NCBI GenBank assembly: GCA_017465145.1
Contig: JAFTWU010000002.1
Coordinates: 1 to 38,775, forward strand
Source: Clostridia bacterium
GTDB lineage: Bacteria; Bacillota; Clostridia; Christensenellales; Borkfalkiaceae
DNA: 38,775 bases
Direction of reading: 5' to 3'
Shown here: one piece after another, positions 1-7,494 of the stretch
How the letters are laid out: each line of letters starts with the position of its first letter
Numbering within the stretch: position 1 is the stretch's first letter
Notes under the pieces: generated by a model
Told to the model about the DNA's origin: nothing
The model's input: the letters and a program-made list of their open reading frames with translations, nothing else
Database searches by the model: none
Translations under genes and position numbers: made by a program

Positions 1-420
1 AAAGTTGATATCTTCGTTGCCGGTGTAGGAACGGGCGGAACGGTTACGGGTGTAGGCAAATATCTAAAATCAAAAAATCCTAAAATTAAAGTCGTAGCCG
101 TTGAGCCTTCTTCTTCAGCCGTATTATCCACAGGCGTTGCAGGCTCACACAAAATTCAAGGTATCGGCGCAGGGTTTGTTCCTGACGTTCTCGATACTAG
201 CGTATATGATGAAATAATCACCGTCACTAATGAAGACGCTTTTGCAACGGGAAAAGAAATAGGAAAATTAGAAGGTGTTTTAGTCGGTATTTCTTCGGGC
301 GCAGCGCTAAAAGCTGCGATAGAACTTGCTAAAAGAGAAGAAAACGCAGGTAAAAATATCGTAGTTTTATTCCCTGATACGGGCGATAGATATCTTTCCA
401 CCCCACTTTTTAACGAATAA
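1..420 (+). CDS. cysK: Cysteine synthase (O-acetylserine sulfhydrylase), C-terminal part
   Basis: The first 139 residues visible are the C-terminal part of a PLP-dependent cysteine synthase; the start lies left of the window. The glycine-rich phosphate-binding stretch [13 protein letters not shown] near the first residues and the later motifs [11 protein letters not shown] and GISSGAA are those of CysK. Near the C terminus is [10 protein letters not shown], as in family members. The enzyme makes cysteine from O-acetylserine and sulfide in the cytosol. The serine acetyltransferase that supplies O-acetylserine is encoded at 16945-17589. No clear terminator follows; the metF promoter starts 23 bases after the stop. 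Confidence 0.95.
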   Translation, partial: KVDIFVAGVGTGGTVTGVGKYLKSKNPKIKVVAVEPSSSAVLSTGVAGSHKIQGIGAGFVPDVLDTSVYDEIITVTNEDAFATGKEIGKLEGVLVGISSGAALKAAIELAKREENAGKNIVVLFPDTGDRYLSTPLFNE

Positions 421-443
421 ACGCCGGTAACTACTTCATTTTA

Positions 444-472
444 TTGCAATTATACGGCAATAGTTGTATAAT
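444..472 (+). promoter_or_regulatory. Promoter of the metF-metH operon
   Basis: TTGCAA (444-449), a 17-base spacer and TATAAT (467-472) form a near-consensus sigma-A promoter. The leader to the metF ATG at 504 is only about 25 bases, so there is no room for a SAM riboswitch or T-box. An inverted repeat ATTATAC (449-455) / GTATAAT (466-472) covers the spacer and the -10 box and could be an operator; that is inference. Confidence 0.7.
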
Positions 473-503
473 AAATTCATACTAAAAAGATAGGTTATTT
501 AAT

Positions 504-1379
504 ATGAAGATAATTGATTTATTAACTGAAGAAAAATTAACCCTTTCGTTTGAAGTGTTTCCACCCAAAACCGAAAGCGCGTTTGACAGCGTAAGGAAAG
601 CAACTGAAGAGATTGCAAAATTAAAACCTGCGTTTATGAGCGTAACTTACGGTGCGGGCGGTGGAACGAGTAAATATACTTTGGATATCGCAAAAAACAT
701 ATTAAAAGAGTACGGTGTGCCGACTTTGGCGCACCTTACTTGCGTTTCTTCAACAAAACAAACGGTAAAAGAAAGAATAATCGATATTAAAAATTCGGGC
801 ATAGAAAACGTAATGGCACTACGTGGCGATATTCCTAAGGAACTTGAAAACGCCGATAGAAGCGACTGGGATTATCAGCACGCCATAGATTTAATAAGAG
901 AATTAAAAGAATATAGCCCTGACCTTTGCGTAGGCGGTGCGTGTTATCCTGAAATTCACCCCGAGAGCGTAAATCAAAAGGAAGATATAAAATACTTAAA
1001 AGAAAAGGTTGATGCGGGTTGTGATTTTTTAACTACGCAAATGTTTTTTGACAATAACCTTTTGTATAATTTTTTGTATAAAATTCGTGAAGCAGGTATA
1101 ACCGTTCCCGTTATGCCGGGCATTATGCCGATTACAAATGCAAATCAAGTTGAGCGCGCTATTAAACTTTCGGGTTCGTTTATGCCCCAACGCTTTAAGA
1201 GTTTGGTGGATAAGTTCGGAACGAATCCCGACGCTATGAAACAGGCGGGTATAATTTACGCAACCGACCAAATTATAGACCTTTTTGCAAACGGCATAAA
1301 GAACGTTCACGTTTATTCGATGAACAAACCCGACGTTGCTGAAAAGATTTTAACTAATCTATCAAGTATTTTGAACTGA
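504..1379 (+). CDS. metF: Methylenetetrahydrofolate reductase
   Basis: A 291-residue FAD-dependent TIM-barrel enzyme that reduces 5,10-methylene-THF to 5-methyl-THF, the methyl donor for methionine synthase. Diagnostic stretches are SFEVFPPKTES near residue 15, the conserved NVMALRGDIP loop around residue 100, and TTQMFFDN around residue 178, where the family has the folate-binding Q-FFD motif. The length equals that of bacterial MetF without a regulatory domain. The ribosome binding site (AGG about 10 bases upstream) is weak. The stop is followed after one base by the next start, so this is the first gene of a three-gene operon feeding MetH. Confidence 0.95.
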   Translation: MKIIDLLTEEKLTLSFEVFPPKTESAFDSVRKATEEIAKLKPAFMSVTYGAGGGTSKYTLDIAKNILKEYGVPTLAHLTCVSSTKQTVKERIIDIKNSGIENVMALRGDIPKELENADRSDWDYQHAIDLIRELKEYSPDLCVGGACYPEIHPESVNQKEDIKYLKEKVDAGCDFLTTQMFFDNNLLYNFLYKIREAGITVPVMPGIMPITNANQVERAIKLSGSFMPQRFKSLVDKFGTNPDAMKQAGIIYATDQIIDLFANGIKNVHVYSMNKPDVAEKILTNLSSILN

Positions 1380-1380
1380 T

Positions 1381-2049
1381 ATGGTATATCCCGTTTACGT
1401 TAAAAACTATCCTGCCCCTGATTTTAACAAAAAAGAAATTTTACGTTACGCTGGTGTTAAGGAAAATATATCTGAAATTAACGCGCTAATTGATGAGTGC
1501 ATAAAAGAATTAGACGGTAAATTAACTTACAAGGTGTGCTACAGCGAATATCCCGTAAAAATTATATCTAACGATATTGATTTAACTTTTACTGCGGTAA
1601 TATCTAAAGACCTAGCAAAAAACCTTAAAAACTGTAACCGTTTTATTCTTTTTGCTGCAACCGTCGGTTTAGGCGTAGATAGGCTTATTGCAAAATATAG
1701 CGCGTTATCTCCCGCCAAAGCGCTTATTTTTCAAGCAATCGGGGCGGAAAGAATAGAAAGCCTTTGCGATTTATTTAATAATGATATTAAAAAAGAGTAC
1801 AAAGCGGTTAGACCAAGATTTTCCGCAGGATACGGCGATTTATCGATAGAAATTCAAAAAGATATTTTTACGGCGCTTAACTGTTCTAAAAATATAGGCG
1901 TATCCTTAAACGAAAGCCTTTTGATGTCCCCGTCAAAATCTGTTACTGCGATAATAGGCATTGCAAACGATAGCGATTGCGCGGGTGAGAACGGTTGCTT
2001 TTCGTGCAAAAAAACCGACTGCGAATTTAGGAGAGAAAATGAAAATTAA
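1381..2049 (+). CDS. Stand-alone methionine synthase activation domain protein
   Basis: This 222-residue protein resembles the C-terminal, SAM-binding reactivation domain of cobalamin-dependent methionine synthase (Pfam Met_synt_B12 type). The segment around residues 140-200 (RPRFSAGYGDLSIEIQKDIF, then GVSLNESLLMSPSKSVTAIIG) matches the conserved R-x-GY-GD-x-K/Q and M-P-x-S-V pattern of that domain. The adjacent MetH lacks the domain, so the two proteins probably work in trans: this one would rebind cob(II)alamin for reductive methylation by SAM. It ends with four cysteines in a CFSCKKTDC tail, a possible metal or cluster site often seen in such split proteins. No Shine-Dalgarno is visible; translation is likely coupled to metF. 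It overlaps metH by 11 bases. Confidence 0.85.
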   Translation: MVYPVYVKNYPAPDFNKKEILRYAGVKENISEINALIDECIKELDGKLTYKVCYSEYPVKIISNDIDLTFTAVISKDLAKNLKNCNRFILFAATVGLGVDRLIAKYSALSPAKALIFQAIGAERIESLCDLFNNDIKKEYKAVRPRFSAGYGDLSIEIQKDIFTALNCSKNIGVSLNESLLMSPSKSVTAIIGIANDSDCAGENGCFSCKKTDCEFRRENEN

Positions 2050-4444
2050 AGAATATCTTAAAGACAACTTAATATTTCTCGACGGCGGAATGGGCACGCT
2101 TTTGCAAGCAAACGGATTAAGAGCAGGAGAACTTCCCGAACGATGGAACAAAACATACCCCGAAGTTATAACCGCAATTCACAAGGCGTATTTTGATGCG
2201 GGCAGTAACGTTGTCAGTACCAACACTTTCGGTGCTAATTCTCTTAAATTTTCTGACGATGAACTTGAAGAAATAATTAAGTGCGCCGCTCAAAACGCTA
2301 AAAAGGCAAAAGAACAATCGGTTGGCGCTAAAGAAAAATGGATAGCGCTAGATATAGGACCTACGGGCAGAATGTTAAAGCCTTACGGCGATTTTGATTT
2401 TGAAGATGCCGTTAAAGTGTTTTCAAAAACAGTAAACTTGGGCGTTAAATACGGCGTTGATTTAGTGTTTATAGAAACAATGAACGACAGTTACGAAACC
2501 AAGGCGGCGGTTTTGGCGGTAAAAGAAAACTGCGATTTACCCGTTTTCGTTTCTAACGCATACGGTGAAGACGGAACTTTAATGACGGGAGCAAATCCCA
2601 AAGCAATGGTCGCTATGCTCGAAGGTTTAGGCGTTGACGCAATAGGGGTAAACTGTTCGTTCGGTCCTAAAAAACTCGCGCCCGTTGTGGAAGAATACCT
2701 TAAATATTCGTCCATCCCCGTTCTTTTAGAGCCAAACGCAGGACTTCCTAAAGTAGTTGACGGAAAAACAGTTTACGACGTTCTACCCGAAGAATTTTCT
2801 TCTGACGTTAGCGCGCTTATTAAAAATGGCGTTCGTATTGCTGGCGGTTGCTGTGGCACTACACCCGATTATATTAAAGCGCTAGTAGAAAAAACCAAAG
2901 GTCAAGCGCCCGTTCAAATAGAAAAGAAAAACTTTTCGATGGTTTCATCTTATACTCACGCAGTTGAATTTGACGCTAAACCTATTTTGATAGGCGAAAG
3001 AATCAATCCGACGGGCAAGAAAAAATTTAAAGAAGCCTTAAAAGCAAACGATATAGACTATATATTAAAAGAAGGCGTTTCTCAACAAGAAAAGGGCGTG
3101 CATATTTTAGACGTTAACGTAGGACTTCCCGAAATTGACGAAACTAAAATGCTAACTACCGCCGTTAAAGAACTTCAAGCCATTATAGATTTACCCTTGC
3201 AAATTGATACGTCTAATATTTTAGCAATGGAAAAGGCGTTGCGCGTTTATAACGGAAAAGCAATGGTGAACTCGGTAAACGGCAAAAAAGAGAGTATGGA
3301 AGCCGTTTTCCCACTCGTAAAAAAATACGGCGGATTAGTGGTTTGCTTAACGCTTGACGAAAACGGTATCCCTGAAAAAGCCGAAGATAGACTAAACATT
3401 GCTAAAAAGATTTTAGCAAAGGCAAACGAGTACGGGATTGACAAAAAAGACTTGATTTTCGACCCGTTGGCGCTCACGATAAGCGCGGATAAAAACGCAG
3501 GAGTAGAAACGCTTAAAGCAGTAAAATTAATTAAAGAAAAATTAGGTGCAAACACTTCTCTCGGTGTTTCTAACGTATCGTTTGGACTTCCCGAAAGAGA
3601 TATTATAAACGGAAATTTCTTTACTCTTGCTCTTTATAACGGTTTATCGGCAGGTATAGTTAACCCCTATTCAAACGAAATTATGAAAGCGTATCACGCA
3701 TTTCGTGCGATTAATGGACTTGACAATAATTTTGAAAAGTATATTAAATTTACTGAAAACTTGCCAAGACAAACGACAGTTGCAGTAGATACGACTACAA
3801 AAACGACGGATAGCGGAGAATACAAATCCGAACTGCAAAAGGCGATAATCAAAGGTCTTAAGGAACAGGCAAGCGCAATTACCAAAGAATTGCTATTAAC
3901 TGAAAAACCGCTTGATATAGTCCAAAACGAGATTATTCCCGCGCTTAATATCGTTGGAGTTGGCTTTGAAAACAAAACGGTATATTTACCGCAACTTTTA
4001 ATGAGCGCAGAAGCGTCGAAGTCAGCGTTCGAGCGTATAAAAGAAAGTATGAGTGACGGAAAAACGGCAAACAAATGCGCTTTCGTTATCGCAACGGTAA
4101 AGGGAGATATTCACGATATAGGTAAAAATATAGTTAAACTGCTTTTGGAAAATTACGGATTTAACGTGTGTGATTTAGGTCGCGACGTTTCTCCCGAAAC
4201 AGTGGCTGAAAAAACTATAGAATTAAAAGCGCCGATAGTAGGTCTTTCCGCACTTATGACGACTACCGTTCCCGCAATTGAACAAACAATAAAATTATTA
4301 AGAGAAAAAGCGCCTTGGTGCAAAATCGTAGTTGGTGGCGCTGTGCTCAATAAAGAGTATGCGGATATGATAGGTGCTGATAAGTATGCAAAAGACGCTA
4401 TGGAAACGGTAAGGTACGCCGAAGAAATAAATAACAGTTTATAA
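2039..4444 (+). CDS. metH: Cobalamin-dependent methionine synthase lacking the activation domain
   Basis: The start is ATG 2039, preceded by AGGAGAG at 2029-2035; a longer frame from 1961 has no such site. The 801-residue enzyme moves a methyl group from methyl-THF to homocysteine via cobalamin. Order of domains: homocysteine methyltransferase barrel with zinc ligands Cys206, Cys271 and Cys272 (GVNCSFG, GGCCGTT); pterin-binding barrel from about 310 to 560 (LIGERINPTGKK at its start); four-helix cap around 600-670; B12-binding Rossmann domain with GDIHDIGKN, whose His692 is the lower cobalt ligand. Full-length MetH is about 1200 residues; the missing C-terminal reactivation domain is the upstream neighbour. 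Confidence 0.95.
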   Translation: MKIKEYLKDNLIFLDGGMGTLLQANGLRAGELPERWNKTYPEVITAIHKAYFDAGSNVVSTNTFGANSLKFSDDELEEIIKCAAQNAKKAKEQSVGAKEKWIALDIGPTGRMLKPYGDFDFEDAVKVFSKTVNLGVKYGVDLVFIETMNDSYETKAAVLAVKENCDLPVFVSNAYGEDGTLMTGANPKAMVAMLEGLGVDAIGVNCSFGPKKLAPVVEEYLKYSSIPVLLEPNAGLPKVVDGKTVYDVLPEEFSSDVSALIKNGVRIAGGCCGTTPDYIKALVEKTKGQAPVQIEKKNFSMVSSYTHAVEFDAKPILIGERINPTGKKKFKEALKANDIDYILKEGVSQQEKGVHILDVNVGLPEIDETKMLTTAVKELQAIIDLPLQIDTSNILAMEKALRVYNGKAMVNSVNGKKESMEAVFPLVKKYGGLVVCLTLDENGIPEKAEDRLNIAKKILAKANEYGIDKKDLIFDPLALTISADKNAGVETLKAVKLIKEKLGANTSLGVSNVSFGLPERDIINGNFFTLALYNGLSAGIVNPYSNEIMKAYHAFRAINGLDNNFEKYIKFTENLPRQTTVAVDTTTKTTDSGEYKSELQKAIIKGLKEQASAITKELLLTEKPLDIVQNEIIPALNIVGVGFENKTVYLPQLLMSAEASKSAFERIKESMSDGKTANKCAFVIATVKGDIHDIGKNIVKLLLENYGFNVCDLGRDVSPETVAEKTIELKAPIVGLSALMTTTVPAIEQTIKLLREKAPWCKIVVGGAVLNKEYADMIGADKYAKDAMETVRYAEEINNSL

Positions 4445-4462
4445 AAAAATAACAACTAAATA

Positions 4463-4604
4463 TAGCAATGCGAGTTGTGTTAATTCACAGAGAGTAGGGA
4501 AAGTGCGGTGAAAATCCGTCGCAACAGTCATTACGGTTAAAGTCCGATAGCCTACCCGTTGCTACAAGCGTTATCATCTCGGGCAATGGAGAACGTGATA
4601 ACGT
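4463..4604 (+). promoter_or_regulatory. Cobalamin riboswitch aptamer with downstream regulatory hairpin
   Basis: Between metH and a lipoprotein gene lies the typical B12 element: GGGAAAGTGCGGTGAAAATCC about 4498-4518, CAACAGTCATTACGG around 4524-4538, and the B12-box variant AAGTCCGATAGCCTACCC at about 4540-4557. GTAGG near 4496 can pair with CCTAC at 4551. After the box is a hairpin CGTTATCA (4569-4576) / TGATAACG (4596-4603) with a 19-base loop, the position of the loop that in known cobalamin riboswitches kisses L5. Seen directly: the boxes and stems; the ligand is taken from the family. Confidence 0.85.
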
Positions 4605-4612
4605 TATTTAAG

Positions 4613-4635
4613 CGTGCCCGAGTGGCACGTTTTTT
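4613..4635 (+). terminator. Riboswitch-controlled intrinsic terminator
   Basis: CGTGCC (4613-4618) and GGCACG (4624-4629) form a perfect six-base stem followed by a run of T. It lies just before the ribosome binding site of the next gene. TGCCCGAG (4615-4622), covering most of the left arm, is exactly complementary to CTCGGGCA (4578-4585) in the loop of the preceding hairpin, so that loop could act as antiterminator. Confidence 0.75.
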
Positions 4636-4655
4636 CATTTACAAGGAGAAAAAAT

Positions 4656-5120
4656 ATGAAAAAATTTACAACACTTTTATTTGCGTTTTTATTATGTTTT
4701 ATAACGGCTTTTTCAGTCGCTTGTAAAAACGGCGAAGCGACGGCAAAAATTGAGTCTGTAACCGAAACACAAATTGTTATGTCTATTGAAGAAACTGACG
4801 GCAAAGCCACCGCTTTTGATGCGCTTAAATCATTGAGAAATCAAGATTTAATTTCTTTTGATTATGTAGAAAGTTCTTATGGTGCTTATATTACGTCAAT
4901 CAATGGTAAAGCAGAATACGTGATAGAATCTACGTTAACTTCAAGTAAAGGCTATTCGTGGATGTTATATACATCGGATATGGAAAATGCCTACGAAGAA
5001 AAGAGCATTGAAATAAACGGAATAACTTGCGGGCAATCGGCTTTCGGTGCAAGTTCACTTGCCGTAAAGTCCGATGAATTATATGTTTGGGTTTTTGAGT
5101 ATTACGAATATACGTGGTAA
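4656..5120 (+). CDS. Lipoprotein with transcobalamin-C-like (DUF4430) domain
   Basis: The start is ATG 4656 after AAGGAG (4643-4648); the 154-residue product has a signal peptide with a lipid-attachment cysteine at about residue 23 (FSVAC). The rest fits the DUF4430 family, related to the beta domain of animal transcobalamin: FDALKSL near 60, YGAYITSINGKAE near 78, GYSWMLYTSD near 100, and a final YVWVFEYYEYTW. It would sit on the outer face of the membrane. Because a cobalamin riboswitch precedes it and an ECF-type S protein follows after three bases, I infer that it captures cobalamin or a precursor for uptake. DUF4430 domains also occur in unrelated surface proteins, so the ligand is unproven. 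Confidence 0.75.
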   Translation: MKKFTTLLFAFLLCFITAFSVACKNGEATAKIESVTETQIVMSIEETDGKATAFDALKSLRNQDLISFDYVESSYGAYITSINGKAEYVIESTLTSSKGYSWMLYTSDMENAYEEKSIEINGITCGQSAFGASSLAVKSDELYVWVFEYYEYTW

Positions 5121-5123
5121 AAA

Positions 5124-5678
5124 ATGAAAGATAAAGAATTGTTACAGGCAAAAACTAAAAAAGCGAGTATGCAGTCGGCAAAAGAGTGTGCCTACGTCGC
5201 CGTTTTCGTAGCCGTACTTATCGCCGTGCAGTTTGCTCTTTCTTTTGTGCCTGGCGTTGAACTAGTAACCGTTTTATTCGTTACGTTTTCTTTTGTTATG
5301 GGAATAAAACGCGGTGTAATTTCCGCTATTGCTTTTACCCTTTTAAGGCAGTTGGTTTTCGGTTTTGCACCAACGGTGCTTATTCTCTATCTCTTTTATT
5401 TTCCACTATTAACGTTTATTTTTGGGTTTTTAGGTAGTAAAATAAAGAATCCGTTAAAGTTGTTGCCACTTATCGTTTTAGTTTCTTGCGTGTGTACGGC
5501 TATGTTTACTATGTTAGATAACGTAATCACTCCTATTTGGTACGGGTACGGGCAAAAATCTACAAAGCTCTATTTTATGGCGTCTATTCCGTTTATGATA
5601 CCGCAAGTGATTTGCTCTCTAATTTCAGTATCAGTTTTGTTCTATCCACTATATAAGGTGTTTATAGCATTTAGATAA
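5124..5678 (+). CDS. ECF transporter S component, probably for cobalamin
   Basis: A 184-residue membrane protein with about five to six hydrophobic helices (first at about residues 22-45, then near 50-70, 80-105, 112-132, 150-180). Size, short charged N terminus and the pattern VELVTVLFVTFSFVMGIKRG are those of energy-coupling-factor substrate-binding (S) proteins. It has no ATPase or T subunit beside it, so it would share the group II module encoded elsewhere. Co-transcription with the riboswitch and the DUF4430 lipoprotein points to cobalamin as substrate. The family is poorly conserved, so the substrate rests on context only. Confidence 0.75.
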   Translation: MKDKELLQAKTKKASMQSAKECAYVAVFVAVLIAVQFALSFVPGVELVTVLFVTFSFVMGIKRGVISAIAFTLLRQLVFGFAPTVLILYLFYFPLLTFIFGFLGSKIKNPLKLLPLIVLVSCVCTAMFTMLDNVITPIWYGYGQKSTKLYFMASIPFMIPQVICSLISVSVLFYPLYKVFIAFR

Positions 5679-6021
5679 TTGTAAACGATTTTGTGGTACA
5701 AATTTTTAGGTACTACACTCTTACATCTTCATATTCGAATATTAAATCCGTGCGGAGTATAAACGCTTTAAGCGTGTTTTGATTCGTACGGATTTTTTAT
5801 CCCATTAGGTCGGTGGTAGTTTTATCAGCGACTTTTTAAAAGATATTTTTTAAGTTTTCGGGTTATATTTTTAATTTTCGTGTCCTTGGGTATATAGAGA
5901 GAATTTTAGCGTAAACCGTGTAATTTTCTATTTTTTGTCCTTGGATAAGTGAGGACTAAAATAAAAAAAACTTTAAGAAAGTGGTGCTTATGTGCTACTA
6001 AAAGGCAGTGCAGCTTAGCCT
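5679..6021. other. Gene-free stretch: hairpins, then leader of the deleted element copy
   Basis: The first part holds a weak hairpin GTGGTAC/GTACTAC (5695-5718) and a 12-base palindrome ATATTCGAATAT (5731-5742). It also holds the probable operon terminator at 5744-5798. From about 5880 the sequence resembles the leader of the mobile element at 7340-7460, including GTGGTGCTTATG, a three-codon frame Met-Cys-Tyr-stop (5990-6001) and a hairpin with AGGC/GCCT arms (6003-6020). I see no longer coding frame with a ribosome binding site. Confidence 0.6.
5744..5798 (+). terminator. Probable terminator after the cobalamin uptake genes
   Basis: AAATCCGTGCG (5744-5754) pairs with CGTACGGATTT (5785-5795) with one G-U pair, enclosing a second stem ACGC/GCGT near 5763-5774, and ends in a T run. 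Confidence 0.6.
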
Positions 6022-6813
6022 ATTCCCGATAATCCGTTCGATTTTTTAGAGCCTATACATAAACAAAAATGCCCTATATCCTATTACGATAAGACGGAAA
6101 TGAAAAAACTGTTTGAAGTGATAAAAGGTCACCCATTAGAAGTTCCATTAACACTTGCAGCCTATTATGGTTTTCGTAGAATTGAAGTGTTAGGAATTAG
6201 GTGGAGCGCGATTGATTTTGAGCATAAACTCATAACGATTAATCACAAGTTGCTTGTGGTTGAAAGACAAGTCATTTTAACCGACCAATTAAAGACCAAA
6301 ACGAGCCATAGAACGCTCCCACTGATTGCGCCCGTAGAAGAGTTGCTTCTTCGGCATAAGGCTAAAATAGAAGAAAATAAAGAGTTCTACGGCAACGTTT
6401 ATGACAAGAGGTTTTTAGATTACGTCTGTGTGGAAGAAGATGGTAAAATCGTATATCCCGACCATTTAACGAAAAAGTTTGCAGACTTGATTAAGGAAAA
6501 CGGTTTAAGACATATTCGCTTTCACGATTTAAGACATAGTTGTGCAAGTAATATGCTTGCAAGCGGTGTACCTTTGAAAGAAATTCAAGAATGGCTTGGA
6601 CACTCGGATTTTTCTACGACGGCAAACGTGTACTCTCATCTTGATTTTAGTTTTAAGATACAAGCGGCAAACACGATTTTATCTGCCTATTCCGATGAAG
6701 AACCTGCAATCAAGCAAGAAAGCGAACTTTCTCTTTTAGAAAAAGTAAATAAGGAAATGAAAACACTCGGTTTTACATCTATTAAAGAATATCTCGCTTA
6801 TAAAGCAAAATAA
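6022..6813 (+). pseudogene. 5'-truncated tyrosine integrase (catalytic domain only)
   Basis: The frame from 6022 matches integrase residues 169-431 of the complete copy at 10849-12144 over its whole length. An in-frame TAG at 6016-6018 and the leader junction replace the first 168 codons (arm- and core-binding parts). An internal ATG at 6100 could give a 237-residue catalytic fragment, and all catalytic motifs remain (GFRRIEVL, HDLRHSC, LGHSD, YSH). No ribosome binding site is seen before 6100. The open frame and conserved motifs suggest either young decay or some remaining use. Confidence 0.8.
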
Positions 6814-6830
6814 TAAAACTGAATATAAAT

Positions 6831-6875
6831 AGAAAAGACGGTATCGCTAAAAGCGGTGCCGTCTTTTCTATTGCT
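6831..6875 (+). terminator. Terminator after the truncated integrase
   Basis: An 18-base stem with a three-base loop (arms 6831-6848 and 6852-6869), core GACGGTATCGC paired with GCGGTGCCGTC, and T-rich right arm. The same terminator in diverged form follows the complete integrase at 12164-12195. Confidence 0.8.
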
Positions 6876-6919
6876 AAAAATAAATAAAAATATTACAAAG
6901 TTAAAAATGATATTAAGTG

Positions 6920-7424
6920 AAGGACGTTTATAAAAAAGTTTCCGACCAAAAAGAATTTTTTTATACCAATACCATAGTGGAAAGGTTTAATAAAAAGAAT
7001 TTTTAGTTTTAACCTTAACTTTTGCCTAAAAATCGCCCTTTTAAGTGAAGGGGTAAAAATATTTTTAGGTTTAATGGGGTTTACTTTTGAGTAAAAAAAG
7101 CCCTTTTATATGGGAAGCAAAATATTTTTAACTTATGGGGGTGCGGTTTTGCTTAGAATTAACCCTTTTAAGTAAAAGGTGTAAATTTTTTAAGAAATGG
7201 TTGTAAAAATGCTGTTTTCAACGGCTACCACTTGAGGGGATAAAAAATTTTGAAGAATTATTGAAGCAAATAACAAAACATCCCCATAAATACGGGAGCA
7301 AATGTCCATTAATAGTGAGTGGTAAAAATTTTTCGAGAGAATTTTCAATTTAGGGCTTGAAAAATGCTTCTTCAAAAGGCTTATAAGTGAGTGGGTTAAT
7401 AAAAACGTTAAGGAGGTGATGCTT
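6920..7424. repeat. Degenerate tandem repeats, unit about 62-70 bases
   Basis: This stretch without genes is built from roughly six to eight diverged units. CCCTTTT starts at 7036, 7101 and 7163, each followed by a purine-rich GTGAAGGGG-like part and an A/T run such as GTAAAAATATTTTTA. Weaker copies occur near 6979, 7229, 7305 and 7388. The unit carries no coding frame. It lies between the element's left limit and its first gene, where iterons or a regulated leader would be expected; which one cannot be told. Confidence 0.5.
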
Positions 7425-7460
7425 ATGGGCTAACTTAAAAGGCAATGCAGATGCGCCTAT
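7409..7460 (+). promoter_or_regulatory. Leader with extended Shine-Dalgarno, two-codon frame and hairpin
   Basis: TAAGGAGGTGAT (7409-7420) is complementary to 12 bases of the 16S rRNA 3' end. It is followed by ATG GGC TAA (7425-7433), a Met-Gly-stop frame. A hairpin with AGGC / GCCT arms follows (about 7440-7458). The arrangement is kept in the deleted copy at 5980-6020, where the frame reads Met-Cys-Tyr-stop, so it is likely functional. A ribosome held here could control the genes downstream; that is inference. Confidence 0.5.
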
Positions 7461-7494
7461 AAACGTTCTGTAAATAAATTAAAAGGAGATTAAA

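Larger units (their letters stand above)
5880..6911 (+). mobile_element. Internally deleted copy of the neighbouring mobilizable element
   Basis: The left part matches the leader of the complete element (7340-7460); the right part matches its integrase C terminus, terminator and tail (11353-12238). The junction is at 6020-6022, where the conserved hairpin runs straight into integrase codon 169, so about 3.9 kb present in the complete element is missing. Only a two-base overlap (AT) is shared at the junction. The integrase part has drifted mostly at third codon positions, so the duplication is not recent. Confidence 0.75.

Noticed and set aside
444-503. SAM riboswitch or T-box before metF
   Set aside because: The promoter lies so near the start that the leader is only about 25 bases.
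5880-6100. tRNA-derived attachment site at the left end of the element
   Set aside because: I looked for pieces of the tRNA-Arg 3' half and anticodon arm left of the element and found none.
7190-7375. 61-residue minus-strand frame in the mobile element leader
   Set aside because: It lies in degenerate AT-rich repeats, has no ribosome binding site and resembles nothing I know.
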